Positions 47,367-56,826 are shown, counted from the first letter of the stretch. The stretch is 64,000 bases of DNA from Pseudozobellia sp. WGM2 (GCF_017810075.1 NZ_JADNYK010000003.1:496001-560000); one strand, 5' to 3'. Program-made: numbers and translations. Notes: a model not told the origin generated them from the letters alone.

Positions 47367-48572
47367 TTGTCAGATTCTCGTTCACAACTTCAAGAAATGA
47401 TGCAGCAGTATAAATGCTGTGTTCTTGTGCCCACTTATAACAACGGCAAGACGTTGAAGAGGGTTTTGGACGGTATTCTGCTACAGACCCAAAATATCAT
47501 TGTCGTCAACGATGGTGCGACTGATAATACCGCTGAAGTTCTCAAAGAATATACCTATATACATCAGGTTCATCTGCCCGAAAATAAGGGCAAGGGTAAT
47601 GCATTAAAAATTGGTTTCGGAGAAGCGGTTTCAAAAGGTTTTGATTTTATTATCACTATTGATTCCGATGGGCAGCACTACCCCGAAGATATTCCTGTTT
47701 TCATGGAAGCTCTAAAAGCAGAAGAGACCAAAAATGTACTTTATATTGGTTCTCGCAACATGCGACAGGCCGATGTGCCGGGAAAAAGCAGTTTTGGTAA
47801 TAAGTTTTCAAACTTTTGGTTTTGGTTCGAAACGGGCACATGGCTGACCGATACTCAATGTGGGTTTAGATTATACCCTATTCATGAACTGAAAAAACTC
47901 AATTTTATCACTCCTAAGTTCGAGTTTGAAATAGAGGTAATCGTAAAAGCCTCTTGGAGCGGCACTTTAGTTAAAAACCTGCCCGTAAAAATTTCATACG
48001 ATGAAAAGGAAAGGGTCACCCATTTCAGAATAGTACCCGACTTTACCCGAATTAGTATTTTAAATACATTTCTGGTCTTGATAGCGTTATTTTACATTAA
48101 GCCAAGAGATTTTTTCAGGCGTATCAGAAAAAAAGGAATTAAGAAATTTTTAACTGAAGATATTTTAGGTAGTGATGACCCTCCTAAAAAGAAAGCACTC
48201 TCCATAGCATTGGGCCTCTTCGTAGGTTTGAGTCCGTTTTGGGGTTTTCATACTTTACTCGTTCTAGGTGGTGCTTTTCTATTAAAATTGAACAAACCTA
48301 TCGCATTTGCCTTTTCGAACGTAAGTCTTCCTCCTTTTATTCCGTTTATTCTTTACGGTGGATTGCAAATAGGGGCTTGGATTATGGGAGAAGAACATTT
48401 TTTCGCCCTAGATAACATAGCCGACAATCTTTTGGCTCTTAAAGGCATAAAAACATATCTGGTCGGAAGCATCTTTTTAGCGATTACGGTTTCCATTATA
48501 GGTGGGTTTATGGGTTATTTCACCTTATCTCAAATTGCGAAACGTAAAAAAATGACCCTTAAAAATGGGTGA
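47367..48572 (+). CDS. Glycosyltransferase family 2 fused to DUF2062
   Basis: 401 residues. Start is TTG at 47367, or an ATG at 47397/47400 that would shorten it by about 11 residues. Residues ~15-230 form a GT2 domain of the dolichyl-phosphate mannosyltransferase kind ('VLVPTYNNGKTLKRVLDGIL', 'TIDSDGQHYPED'). The C-terminal ~160 residues are a membrane DUF2062 domain ('GLFVGLSPFWGFHTLLVLGG'). GT2-DUF2062 proteins recur in aryl polyene clusters. It would glycosylate a lipid or the pigment anchor. Overlaps the exporter gene by 8 bases. Confidence 0.88.
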   Translation: MSDSRSQLQEMMQQYKCCVLVPTYNNGKTLKRVLDGILLQTQNIIVVNDGATDNTAEVLKEYTYIHQVHLPENKGKGNALKIGFGEAVSKGFDFIITIDSDGQHYPEDIPVFMEALKAEETKNVLYIGSRNMRQADVPGKSSFGNKFSNFWFWFETGTWLTDTQCGFRLYPIHELKKLNFITPKFEFEIEVIVKASWSGTLVKNLPVKISYDEKERVTHFRIVPDFTRISILNTFLVLIALFYIKPRDFFRRIRKKGIKKFLTEDILGSDDPPKKKALSIALGLFVGLSPFWGFHTLLVLGGAFLLKLNKPIAFAFSNVSLPPFIPFILYGGLQIGAWIMGEEHFFALDNIADNLLALKGIKTYLVGSIFLAITVSIIGGFMGYFTLSQIAKRKKMTLKNG

Positions 48573-51500
48573 CTTTTTTTTTCGCACATATAGCTGGATA
48601 GCCAAAAAACGTTGGCTTGCCCTTATCGGTTTTTTGATACTACTTATGGGCTTGGCTAAAATTGTGGGTCAAATTCAGTTTGATGACGATATCAGCTCCT
48701 TGATTCCTGTTAATGAGGAAACGAAACAAGTTCAGAAAGTACTTAAATCGATTACCTTCACCGATAAGATAATCGTCAACATCAAAAAGGCCGAAAATGC
48801 CACGGTCGATGAACTGACCGATTATGCGACAGAATTTTTAGACAGCATTCAAAATCGCCAAGGAAATTATATTAAAAATATTCAGGGAAAAGTAGAAGAC
48901 GAAGTTCTTCAAAATACATTTGACCTGGTTTATAAAAATCTACCGCTCTTTTTAGAAACGGATGACTATAAGGTCATTCAACAAAAACTTTCTAAAGATA
49001 GCATTACCGAGCTTACGGAATCGAATTACCGCACCCTCATATCTCCTGCGGGTATCGTTGCCAAAAAAAACATCGTAAAAGATCCGCTGGGAATTTCGTT
49101 TATGGGGCTTAAAAAGCTGCAGAAACTTGGCTTTGGCGAAGGTTTCAAAATCAAGAATGGTTTTCTTCTCGATAAAGACGAGCAAAACATACTACTCTTC
49201 ATCACGCCCCAATTCGGCTCTAACGAAACCAATAAAAACCTTCCTTTTTCAGAGGTCCTTTATGCTATACAAGACGACTTGAACCAGAAATATAATGGTT
49301 CTGTTGAAAGTGAATATTTTGGTGCCGCACTTAGCGCGGTTTCCAATGCAAAGCAAATAAAGCACGACATTCAATTTACGGTAAGTATTGCGATGACCTT
49401 ATTGATTATTCTGTTAATGGTCTTTTACCGCAAAATTACCTTGCCCTTAATATTATTTGCTCCTGCATTTTTTGGTGGGTTGCTAGCCATAGCCATGCTG
49501 TGCCTAATACGAACTAAAATGTCGGCCATCTCGTTAGGTATCGGCTCGGTACTCTTAGGGGTGACCTTAGATTATGGCTTACATATTTTAACACATTTGC
49601 GAGAAGGCAATTCAATCAAAAGTGTCTATAAAGAAGTTGCACCGGCTGTTTTAATGAGCAGTTTGACTACTGCATCTGCATTTTTATGTCTCTTATTTTT
49701 AGATTCTCAGGCGCTTCAAGACTTGGGCATATTTGCAGCAATAAGTGTTTTGGGGGCGTCGATTTTCGCTCTGCTTTTCATCCCACTGGTCTACAAACCA
49801 AGGTCTGCCTCTGAAATAAAGTCCAATCTACTCGATCGCTTGGCCGCTCATCAGTTTCATCGTAACAAATGGGCGATTCTGGCATTGGCCGCTGTATTTG
49901 TCATCAGTATTTTCACTTACCGAAAAGTACTTTTCAACAAAGATATTGCCAAGCTCAATTACGAGACCGAATCACTGATAAAAGCCCGAAAACATTTAGA
50001 GCAATTGACCGATATGGGCTCAAAATCTATCTATCTGGCAACTTTCGGAGAAGATTTGCAACAGGTCTTACACCAAAATGACAGCATCTACAAAATGCTG
50101 GAACAGCTTAAAGAAAATGGGCAAGTGATTAGTTTTGGTTCTATAGGAACCCTTGCCAAATCGAACCGATCACAAAATAAAAAAATAGATGCTTGGGAGT
50201 CTTTTTGGTCCGATGAAAAAATAAGCCAATTAAAACAAAACCTGATCCAAAGCGGAAATGAACTCGGTTTTAAAGAAAATACCTTTAACCAATTCTATAC
50301 CTTATTGGCAAAAGATTTTAAACCTCTAGAAATTGACCGCCTAAAGGAAATTAAATCATTCTCAGTAGACGATTATTTGGTTAATGACGAGAACGGTTAT
50401 ACCGCAACTTCGCTTGTTAAGGTAGATAGTTCTTCGATGGCAATTATTCGTGAACAATTTGACCTGGCACCGAACACTCTATTAATTGATCGCCAACAAG
50501 TGAACGAGACATTTTTAGGCAACTTAAAAAATGATTTCAATCAACTTCTCGGGTATTCCCTTATTGTGGTTCTTTTGATACTATTCATTTTTTACCGAAC
50601 TTTTGTTCTGACTATGATTACCGCCCTACCCATATTTTTGACTTGGTTTTTGACGGTAGGCATCATGGGGTTACTGCACCTTGAATTCAACATCTTTAAC
50701 ATTATCATCAGTAGTTTCATCTTCGGTCTAGGGGTAGATTACAGTATTTTTATTACCAACGGCCTTTTAAAAGAATACCGCACCGGAGAAAAGGCACTAG
50801 CCACACACAAAACTTCGATTATCTTATCGGTTATCACTACGATTGCCGGTGTAGGTGTTTTGATATTTGCCAAACACCCGGTATTATATACGATATCGGC
50901 GGTATCTTTAATCGGTATTCTTTGTGCTGCGTTGACAGCGTTTATTGTTCAGCCCTTGCTCTTCAGGTTGTTCATTGGGGGTAGTACCAAAAGACCGATT
51001 CGCCCTAGGGTTTTGCTTCATTCCCTTTTTTCATTCGGTTATTTTGATTTGGGAGGTATTGTTCTGGGTATCTATGCGTGGATCTACTTAAAATTATATC
51101 CAAAAGGGCATCTTAAACCCCAATATCGCTTACATCGGGTAACTTCAAAGTTTATGAAGTCTGTGTTGTACACCAATCCGTTTACAACAAAAAAAATCAT
51201 CAATCCGCTCAACGAAAAATTTCAAAAACCGGCATTACTAATTGCCAATCATAGTTCGTTTCTAGATATTTTGGTCATGGGTATGCTACACCCCAAATTG
51301 ATTTATCTGGTAAAGGATCATGTCTACAATTCTAAAACTATTGGCAGCGCGGCTCGATTGTCGGGTGCATACCCCGTATCGGGCGGTATAGAAAATGGGG
51401 AAGCCTATTTAAAACAGAAGTTGGCGCAAGGGTTTTCTATTATCACTTTTCCTGAGGGCTCACGTTCTATCAACAATAAAATAGGACGTTTTCATAAGGG

Positions 51501-52239
51501 CGCTTTCTATCTTGCGGAGAAATTTGATTTAGATATTCTACCCGTATTAATACATGGGGCTTCAGAAGTATCACCCAAAGACAGCTTTATCATACGTGAT
51601 GGTGGTATTACCGCACAGTTTCTTGGGCGTATCACGCCCGATGACAAACGACATGGCGAAACGTACACCCAACGTGCCAAACAAGTGGGCGCCTATGTCA
51701 GAAACGAGTTCAGGGCGATGCGAAAGAATATTGAAAGCCCAACCTATTGGCACAGAACGTTGTTGGAAAATTTCAGGCACAAAGGCCCCTTGGTCTATAA
51801 GGGAGTACATGATGATTTAAAAGTACATTCCATTAGTTATCAAAAGCTATTGCACGGCTTGAACGAAAAAGGCACTATAATTTACGTTTCTCAGCAAAAT
51901 GTGCATTTACCATTGCTACTGGCCCTAGACTCTATCGATAGAAAAATTTCAGCATTCATTAAAAACGACCATTATCGTGCCATTCTAGCCAACAACTACT
52001 TGACCCAACGGTATAGTAAAATCGCGGTTTGTAATACTCTGGAAAGTGTTTTCTCAGTACCTGCGGAAACCTTGATTATCGATGACAGTGATATTCATGC
52101 ATCCGAAGAAATACATCAGAAACTATCGGAAACCTCTAATTTAATAGTGCTCGACAAAGGTGAAAAGTTTACGCCACCTTCGAGTTTCACCATCTTACTT
52201 CAAAATGATACCTTTATATGGTATAAAAGAAATACCTAG
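48565..52239 (+). CDS. MMPL/RND-type exporter fused to an acyltransferase domain
   Basis: 1224 residues. Residues ~1-830 form a complete MMPL exporter: two halves, each with one leading helix, a periplasmic domain and a cluster of about five helices ('LGVTLDYGLHILTHLREG'; 'FGLGVDYSIFITNGLL'). Residues ~870-1070 are an AGPAT/PlsC-type acyltransferase with the HxxxxD motif in 'IANHSSFLD' (His near 895) and 'FPEGSRS'. The last ~130 residues are a Rossmann-like tail without a recognised SAM site. MMPL exporters are standard in this type of cluster; the fusion would couple transport to acylation. Abuts the next ATG directly. Confidence 0.88.
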   Translation: MGDFFFRTYSWIAKKRWLALIGFLILLMGLAKIVGQIQFDDDISSLIPVNEETKQVQKVLKSITFTDKIIVNIKKAENATVDELTDYATEFLDSIQNRQGNYIKNIQGKVEDEVLQNTFDLVYKNLPLFLETDDYKVIQQKLSKDSITELTESNYRTLISPAGIVAKKNIVKDPLGISFMGLKKLQKLGFGEGFKIKNGFLLDKDEQNILLFITPQFGSNETNKNLPFSEVLYAIQDDLNQKYNGSVESEYFGAALSAVSNAKQIKHDIQFTVSIAMTLLIILLMVFYRKITLPLILFAPAFFGGLLAIAMLCLIRTKMSAISLGIGSVLLGVTLDYGLHILTHLREGNSIKSVYKEVAPAVLMSSLTTASAFLCLLFLDSQALQDLGIFAAISVLGASIFALLFIPLVYKPRSASEIKSNLLDRLAAHQFHRNKWAILALAAVFVISIFTYRKVLFNKDIAKLNYETESLIKARKHLEQLTDMGSKSIYLATFGEDLQQVLHQNDSIYKMLEQLKENGQVISFGSIGTLAKSNRSQNKKIDAWESFWSDEKISQLKQNLIQSGNELGFKENTFNQFYTLLAKDFKPLEIDRLKEIKSFSVDDYLVNDENGYTATSLVKVDSSSMAIIREQFDLAPNTLLIDRQQVNETFLGNLKNDFNQLLGYSLIVVLLILFIFYRTFVLTMITALPIFLTWFLTVGIMGLLHLEFNIFNIIISSFIFGLGVDYSIFITNGLLKEYRTGEKALATHKTSIILSVITTIAGVGVLIFAKHPVLYTISAVSLIGILCAALTAFIVQPLLFRLFIGGSTKRPIRPRVLLHSLFSFGYFDLGGIVLGIYAWIYLKLYPKGHLKPQYRLHRVTSKFMKSVLYTNPFTTKKIINPLNEKFQKPALLIANHSSFLDILVMGMLHPKLIYLVKDHVYNSKTIGSAARLSGAYPVSGGIENGEAYLKQKLAQGFSIITFPEGSRSINNKIGRFHKGAFYLAEKFDLDILPVLIHGASEVSPKDSFIIRDGGITAQFLGRITPDDKRHGETYTQRAKQVGAYVRNEFRAMRKNIESPTYWHRTLLENFRHKGPLVYKGVHDDLKVHSISYQKLLHGLNEKGTIIYVSQQNVHLPLLLALDSIDRKISAFIKNDHYRAILANNYLTQRYSKIAVCNTLESVFSVPAETLIIDDSDIHASEEIHQKLSETSNLIVLDKGEKFTPPSSFTILLQNDTFIWYKRNT

Positions 52240-53787
52240 ATGAAGGAATACTACGACGTAGTGGTTATCGGCAGTGGAATGGGCGGACTCGTAGCGGCCA
52301 ATATCATGGCCCGCGAGGGCAAGTCGGTCTGTGTGCTGGAGAAAAACAACCAATACGGCGGCAACCTTCAAACCTTTGTTCGAGAACGTACCATCTTTGA
52401 TACCGGCGTTCATTACATCGGCGGATTGGATAAGGGCCAGAACCTTTATCGCTATTTCGAATACTTGGATATTTTAGACGGCCTCGAACTAAAAAAACTT
52501 GATGTCGACGGTTTTGACCTGATTACTTTCGATGATGACAACAATGAGTACCCCCATTCTCAGGGGTATACCAACTTCGTAGAAAAATTAGCAAAACAAT
52601 TTCCGGAAGAAAAAGAAGCCATAAACACCTATTGCAACAAACTGCGGGAAATTTGCAATCGATTTCCGCTGTATAAACTCGAAGAGGGCAAACCTTATCA
52701 CAAAGACTCCGACCTCTTTCGGCTTCCTGCCAAAGCCTTTATAGATTCGCTCACCGACAATGAAAAACTAAGTGCCGTTCTTGCAGGGTCGAACTTACTC
52801 TATGCTGGTGACCCTGAAAAGACCCCATTCTATGTTCACGCCCTCTCGGTCAACTCTTTCATTCAAAGTGCCTACCGCTGTGCAGATGGCGGTAGTCAAA
52901 TTACCAAAATGCTGATTCGAAAATTAAAGGAAAACGGAGGCGAGGCATACAAACACCACGAAGTGGTCAACTTCGAAACGGAAGACCAGAAAATAATTTC
53001 GGCATCCATAAAAAACGGAAAGAAAATAAAGGGAGACCTTTTTATTTCGAACATTGAGCCCAAGACTACATTAAAAATGGCCGGGGAACATAATTTCAGG
53101 AAGCCCTACAACCGACGCATACAAAACATTGAAAGCACCATTTCGGCGTTTAGCATTCATATCGTGCTGAAACCGGAATCTTTCAAATACTTAAACCATA
53201 ATTATTACCATTTTAGAGACCCCTCTAAAGTGTGGACAGGCCCAGAATACACCCAAGAAAGTTGGCCAGACACCTATATGGTTTCGATGGGCGCCCGTAA
53301 AAATCAAGGTGAATGGGGCGATCAACTGACCGCAATTACCTATATGCGATTCGATGAGGTCGAACCATGGGCGAATACGTTCAATACCGTCGCCCATAAA
53401 AACAGTAGGGGCCAGACCTACGAAGAGTTCAAGAATGCCAAGGCCAAAGTTTTCTTATCAGAGTTGGAGAAAAAATTTCCGAATATTCGAGAATGTATTC
53501 AATCGACACATACTTCTACTCCCCTATCGTACAGAGATTATATAGGCTGCAATAGAGGTTCGATGTACGGCTATGTAAAAGATGTTGAGAATCCGTTGAA
53601 ATCCTTCATTTCCCCTCGAACAAAAATAAAAAACCTGTATCTCACAGGGCAAAGCCTAAATATGCACGGTATTCTAGGGGTAACCATAAGTGGAGTAGTT
53701 ACGTGCTCTGAAATTTTGGGCAGCGAATATCTTTTAAATAAAATAACAAACCCCGGTAGCGAAGTCGATTCAAAAATTAGTGTATAA
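52240..53787 (+). CDS. Phytoene-desaturase/retinol-saturase-like FAD oxidoreductase
   Basis: 515 residues. N-terminal FAD site 'VVIGSGMGGLVAANIMA' and 'GGNLQTF'; C-terminal 'NLYLTGQSLNMHGILGVTISG' completes the fold. The family includes carotenoid desaturases and all-trans-retinol 13,14-reductase. In a pigment cluster it could oxidise or reduce the polyene or resorcinol arms. It begins at the base after the exporter stop and its TAA overlaps the next ATG. Confidence 0.88.
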   Translation: MKEYYDVVVIGSGMGGLVAANIMAREGKSVCVLEKNNQYGGNLQTFVRERTIFDTGVHYIGGLDKGQNLYRYFEYLDILDGLELKKLDVDGFDLITFDDDNNEYPHSQGYTNFVEKLAKQFPEEKEAINTYCNKLREICNRFPLYKLEEGKPYHKDSDLFRLPAKAFIDSLTDNEKLSAVLAGSNLLYAGDPEKTPFYVHALSVNSFIQSAYRCADGGSQITKMLIRKLKENGGEAYKHHEVVNFETEDQKIISASIKNGKKIKGDLFISNIEPKTTLKMAGEHNFRKPYNRRIQNIESTISAFSIHIVLKPESFKYLNHNYYHFRDPSKVWTGPEYTQESWPDTYMVSMGARKNQGEWGDQLTAITYMRFDEVEPWANTFNTVAHKNSRGQTYEEFKNAKAKVFLSELEKKFPNIRECIQSTHTSTPLSYRDYIGCNRGSMYGYVKDVENPLKSFISPRTKIKNLYLTGQSLNMHGILGVTISGVVTCSEILGSEYLLNKITNPGSEVDSKISV

Positions 53788-54668
53788 TGCAAACATTTAA
53801 GGTAAGCCCTGTTACACGCATCGAGAATATCTCGAGAAAAGATTTTATCGAAAACTTTTACAAGCCCCAAAAACCGGTACTTATTACCGGGCTCACCAAA
53901 GATTGGCCCGCCTACGAAAAATGGAAACTGAGCTATATTCAAGAACGAGCTGGTGACCAAATTGTACCGCTTTACAATAACGAACCGGCCAAAGACAAAC
54001 AGAGCGTTTACGCCCCGGTGAAAGAAATGAAACTATACGATTATGTAGAGTTACTCAAAACCGAACCTACCGACCTACGTATTTTCTTTTATAATATTCT
54101 AAAGGAAATGCCCGAATTGATTAAAGATTTTGATTACCCAGATATAGGCTTGAAGTTTTTTAAAAAGCTACCTGCTTTATTTTTCGGGGGAGGCAAATCA
54201 AAAGTTTTTATGCACTATGATATCGATTTGCCCGATAGCATGCATTTTCACTTTAATGGTGATAAAGAAGTTACCCTGTTTTCACCCGAGCAGAGCCAAT
54301 ACTTGTACAAAGTACCTTTCTCCATTCACAATATCGAAGCTATAGATATGGATAGGCCCGATTTTGAAAAGTACCCTGCCCTGAAATATGCGGAAGGCAT
54401 AAAAGCTCAAATGAAGCATGGTGACGCACTGTATATGCCCAGTGGATATTGGCATTCCATTCGTTATTTAAACGGTGGTTTTTCAATGACCTTACGCGCC
54501 CTACCGCGCAAACCAAGTCGTTTTGCCAACATGCTCTACAATGTGATGATCATGCGACATATCGATAATCTTACGCGAAAATATGCCGGTCAAAAATGGT
54601 TGGACTATAAAGATAAATGGGCCATTAAGCGTACGGAGCGTAACTTGCAGGCCAAAAACCTTTCTTGA
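53787..54668 (+). CDS. Cupin-like (JmjC/cupin_8) Fe(II)/2-oxoglutarate oxygenase candidate
   Basis: 293 residues. 'PVLITGLTKDWPAYEKW' is the standard cupin_8 opening. Iron ligands are visible: His-x-Asp in 'FMHYDIDLP' and the distal His in 'MPSGYWHSIRYL'. The family hydroxylates proteins or small molecules. Location suggests hydroxylation of the pigment; a protein target cannot be excluded. Coupled to the preceding gene by TAATG. Confidence 0.85.
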   Translation: MQTFKVSPVTRIENISRKDFIENFYKPQKPVLITGLTKDWPAYEKWKLSYIQERAGDQIVPLYNNEPAKDKQSVYAPVKEMKLYDYVELLKTEPTDLRIFFYNILKEMPELIKDFDYPDIGLKFFKKLPALFFGGGKSKVFMHYDIDLPDSMHFHFNGDKEVTLFSPEQSQYLYKVPFSIHNIEAIDMDRPDFEKYPALKYAEGIKAQMKHGDALYMPSGYWHSIRYLNGGFSMTLRALPRKPSRFANMLYNVMIMRHIDNLTRKYAGQKWLDYKDKWAIKRTERNLQAKNLS

Positions 54669-54692
54669 GCAAATACCCCTTAAAGGCAGTTT

Positions 54693-56441
54693 ATGATAGC
54701 AAAAAGCGATAAGTTAAAGTTGAACGTATTATCAGTGGGCCTTAAAGGCCATAGGTTCGTATTGAAAGAACTTTCTTGGTTTACCAAAATACTTTGCTAC
54801 CTACTTCTCCTTTTACAGCTCACTTCGTGCGGGGTGGCCAAGTCATTGAAAGATATGCCCGATTTAGACCAGTACGAAACCGAAATTTCCGAAAGGGTGC
54901 AGTTAACCGATTCTACCTTTACCTTAGGCAGCAATTTCCTGACCAAAAACCAGCAGGGGCTTTGGGAGCTTTATGTAGATGGAAACCCCTATGAACTTGG
55001 TTTAAAGACGGGAAAGCTTACTCAAGAACTGTTTAACGAACAAGAGCATATTTTCGTCAAGAAAATAGATGAACTCGTACCATCAAAAAACAAACAGAAC
55101 CTACTACGCAAGTTTTTGGCGTGGTTCAATAGAAAAATGCATCTCAATATCGATGAGCAGTACAAAGCTGAGCTCTATGGCATGTCTGAATATGCATCGC
55201 CCGATTTTAACCATATTGCCGAGCCCTACCCCAGGGTCATGTATTTTCATGGCGCACACGATATTGGCCACGCGCTACAAGATTTGGCCTTGGTCGGCTG
55301 CTCATCTTTTGCGGCTTGGGGCAATCAGACCGCCGGTGGAAAATTGATTATCGGTCGAAATTTTGATTTTTACGCTGGGGATGATTTTGCCAAGAACAAG
55401 ATAATAGCCTTCGTAGATCCAGATAAAGGCCACAAATTTATGTCGGTCACTTGGGGCGGAATGATCGGTGTGGTGTCGGGCATGAACGACCAAGGCCTCA
55501 CCGTCACTATAAACGCTGGTAAATCACAGTTTCCGTTGGTCGCGAAAACCCCTATTTCTTTGGTGACCCGAGAAATTCTTCAATATGCGTCAACTATAGA
55601 AGAGGCCATTGCCATCGCCAAAAAAAGGGAAGTATTTGTATCGGAATCCATTTTTGTGGGTAGTGCCAAAGACAAAAAGGCGGCCATCATCGAAGTATCA
55701 CCAAAAAACTTTGGAGTATATGAGGTTCAGAATACCAATCAATTGATTTGCTCCAATCATTTTCAATCTGCTGCCTATGCCGCTGATAAAAAAAATCAAA
55801 AGCATATTTTAGAAAGCCATTCGCAGTACCGCTATGAGCGTATGGAAGAGCTTTTGGAAGAAACCGAAAAGGTGACTCCCAAATCGGCGGTTGAAATACT
55901 TCGCAATAAAAGAGGGCTAGACGACCAACGAATTGGTTATGGAAATGAAAAGGCCTTGAACCAATTATTGGCACACCACGGTATCGTTTTTCAGCCCGAA
56001 GATTTAAAAGTTTGGGTTTCTAGCAATCCTTTTCAGTTGGGTGAGTTTGTGGCTTATGATCTTAATGAAGTATTCGCCCATGCGGAAACCAATTCTACGG
56101 CCAGTGTAATTTCAAAACAAGAGGATAACATTGCCAAAGACCCGTTTATCAGAACCTTGGCTTTTAGGCATTACAACCGCTACCGTGATTTACGAAATGA
56201 AATTAGTGACGCAATTTCTATGGAAAAGAAAGTCGAGCAAAATAAGCTTTCAGAGTTGGTAGCGCTCAATCCCAATTTTTGGGAAGCCCACTATTTGGTC
56301 GGTAAGTACAATTATGAAAAAGGGTATGACCGTTTGGCTCTTGCCGCTTTTCAAGAAGCGGCAAAAAAAGAGGTTACGACCGTACCAGATAAGGAAAAGC
56401 TAGAAAAACACATCAAGAAACTAGAACGAAGCCTTAATTAA
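54693..56441 (+). CDS. C45-type (Ntn-hydrolase) acyltransferase/hydrolase lipoprotein
   Basis: 582 residues with a lipoprotein signal (LTSC, ~Cys47, after a longer N terminus). The Ntn-hydrolase nucleophile Cys is in 'LVGCSSFAAWGN' followed by 'IIGRNFDFY', as in acyl-coenzyme A:6-APA acyltransferase and related C45 enzymes. These proteins cut themselves to free the Cys. The C-terminal ~130 residues are TPR-like ('HYLVGKYNYEKGYDRLALAAF'). It may move acyl chains in the outer-membrane leaflet. Last gene of the cluster; terminator follows. Confidence 0.85.
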   Translation: MIAKSDKLKLNVLSVGLKGHRFVLKELSWFTKILCYLLLLLQLTSCGVAKSLKDMPDLDQYETEISERVQLTDSTFTLGSNFLTKNQQGLWELYVDGNPYELGLKTGKLTQELFNEQEHIFVKKIDELVPSKNKQNLLRKFLAWFNRKMHLNIDEQYKAELYGMSEYASPDFNHIAEPYPRVMYFHGAHDIGHALQDLALVGCSSFAAWGNQTAGGKLIIGRNFDFYAGDDFAKNKIIAFVDPDKGHKFMSVTWGGMIGVVSGMNDQGLTVTINAGKSQFPLVAKTPISLVTREILQYASTIEEAIAIAKKREVFVSESIFVGSAKDKKAAIIEVSPKNFGVYEVQNTNQLICSNHFQSAAYAADKKNQKHILESHSQYRYERMEELLEETEKVTPKSAVEILRNKRGLDDQRIGYGNEKALNQLLAHHGIVFQPEDLKVWVSSNPFQLGEFVAYDLNEVFAHAETNSTASVISKQEDNIAKDPFIRTLAFRHYNRYRDLRNEISDAISMEKKVEQNKLSELVALNPNFWEAHYLVGKYNYEKGYDRLALAAFQEAAKKEVTTVPDKEKLEKHIKKLERSLN

Positions 56442-56444
56442 AAA

Positions 56445-56468
56445 AACCTGCCCGTAAACAGGCAGGTT
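56445..56468. terminator. Bidirectional terminator between the pigment cluster and ssb
   Basis: AACCTGCC (56445-56452) pairs with GGCAGGTT (56461-56468) around an 8-base loop, with A-run before and T-rich sequence after, so it can act on both convergent genes. Confidence 0.85.
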
Positions 56469-56493
56469 AATTTCTTCGAACTGTAATTCGATT

Positions 56494-56826
56494 TTACTTA
56501 CCGAGCATCAAAAGCTCATTACATCGAACCTCTGTAATATATCTTTTTTCTCCTTCTTTGGTTTCGTACGATCGATGTGTCAGTTTACCCTCTACGGCCA
56601 CTTGTTTCCCTTTCATGAGATAGTTCTCTACGATTTCCGCAGTTTTTCCCCAGGCGACCACATTATGCCATTGCACATCTTCGACTTTCTCCCCTTGGGC
56701 GTTCTTATAGGTTTCACTGGTAGCGATGGAGAACTTGGCCAATTTATTGCCATTATCCATAGTTACGATTTCTGGGTCTTGACCCAAGTTACCAATCAAC
56801 TGTACTTTGTTTTTTAAGGCGTTCAT
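56494..56826 (-). CDS. ssb: Short single-stranded DNA-binding protein without acidic tail
   Basis: 110 residues, a single OB fold: 'NKVQLIGNLGQDPEI', 'WHNVVAWGKTAEIVENYLMKG', 'VEGKLTHRSY'. It ends at 'CNELLMLGK', directly after the OB fold, so the acidic tip that recruits repair proteins is missing. It is therefore probably an accessory SSB beside a full-length copy elsewhere. Convergent with the pigment cluster across a shared terminator. Confidence 0.92.
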   Translation of the reverse strand: MNALKNKVQLIGNLGQDPEIVTMDNGNKLAKFSIATSETYKNAQGEKVEDVQWHNVVAWGKTAEIVENYLMKGKQVAVEGKLTHRSYETKEGEKRYITEVRCNELLMLGK

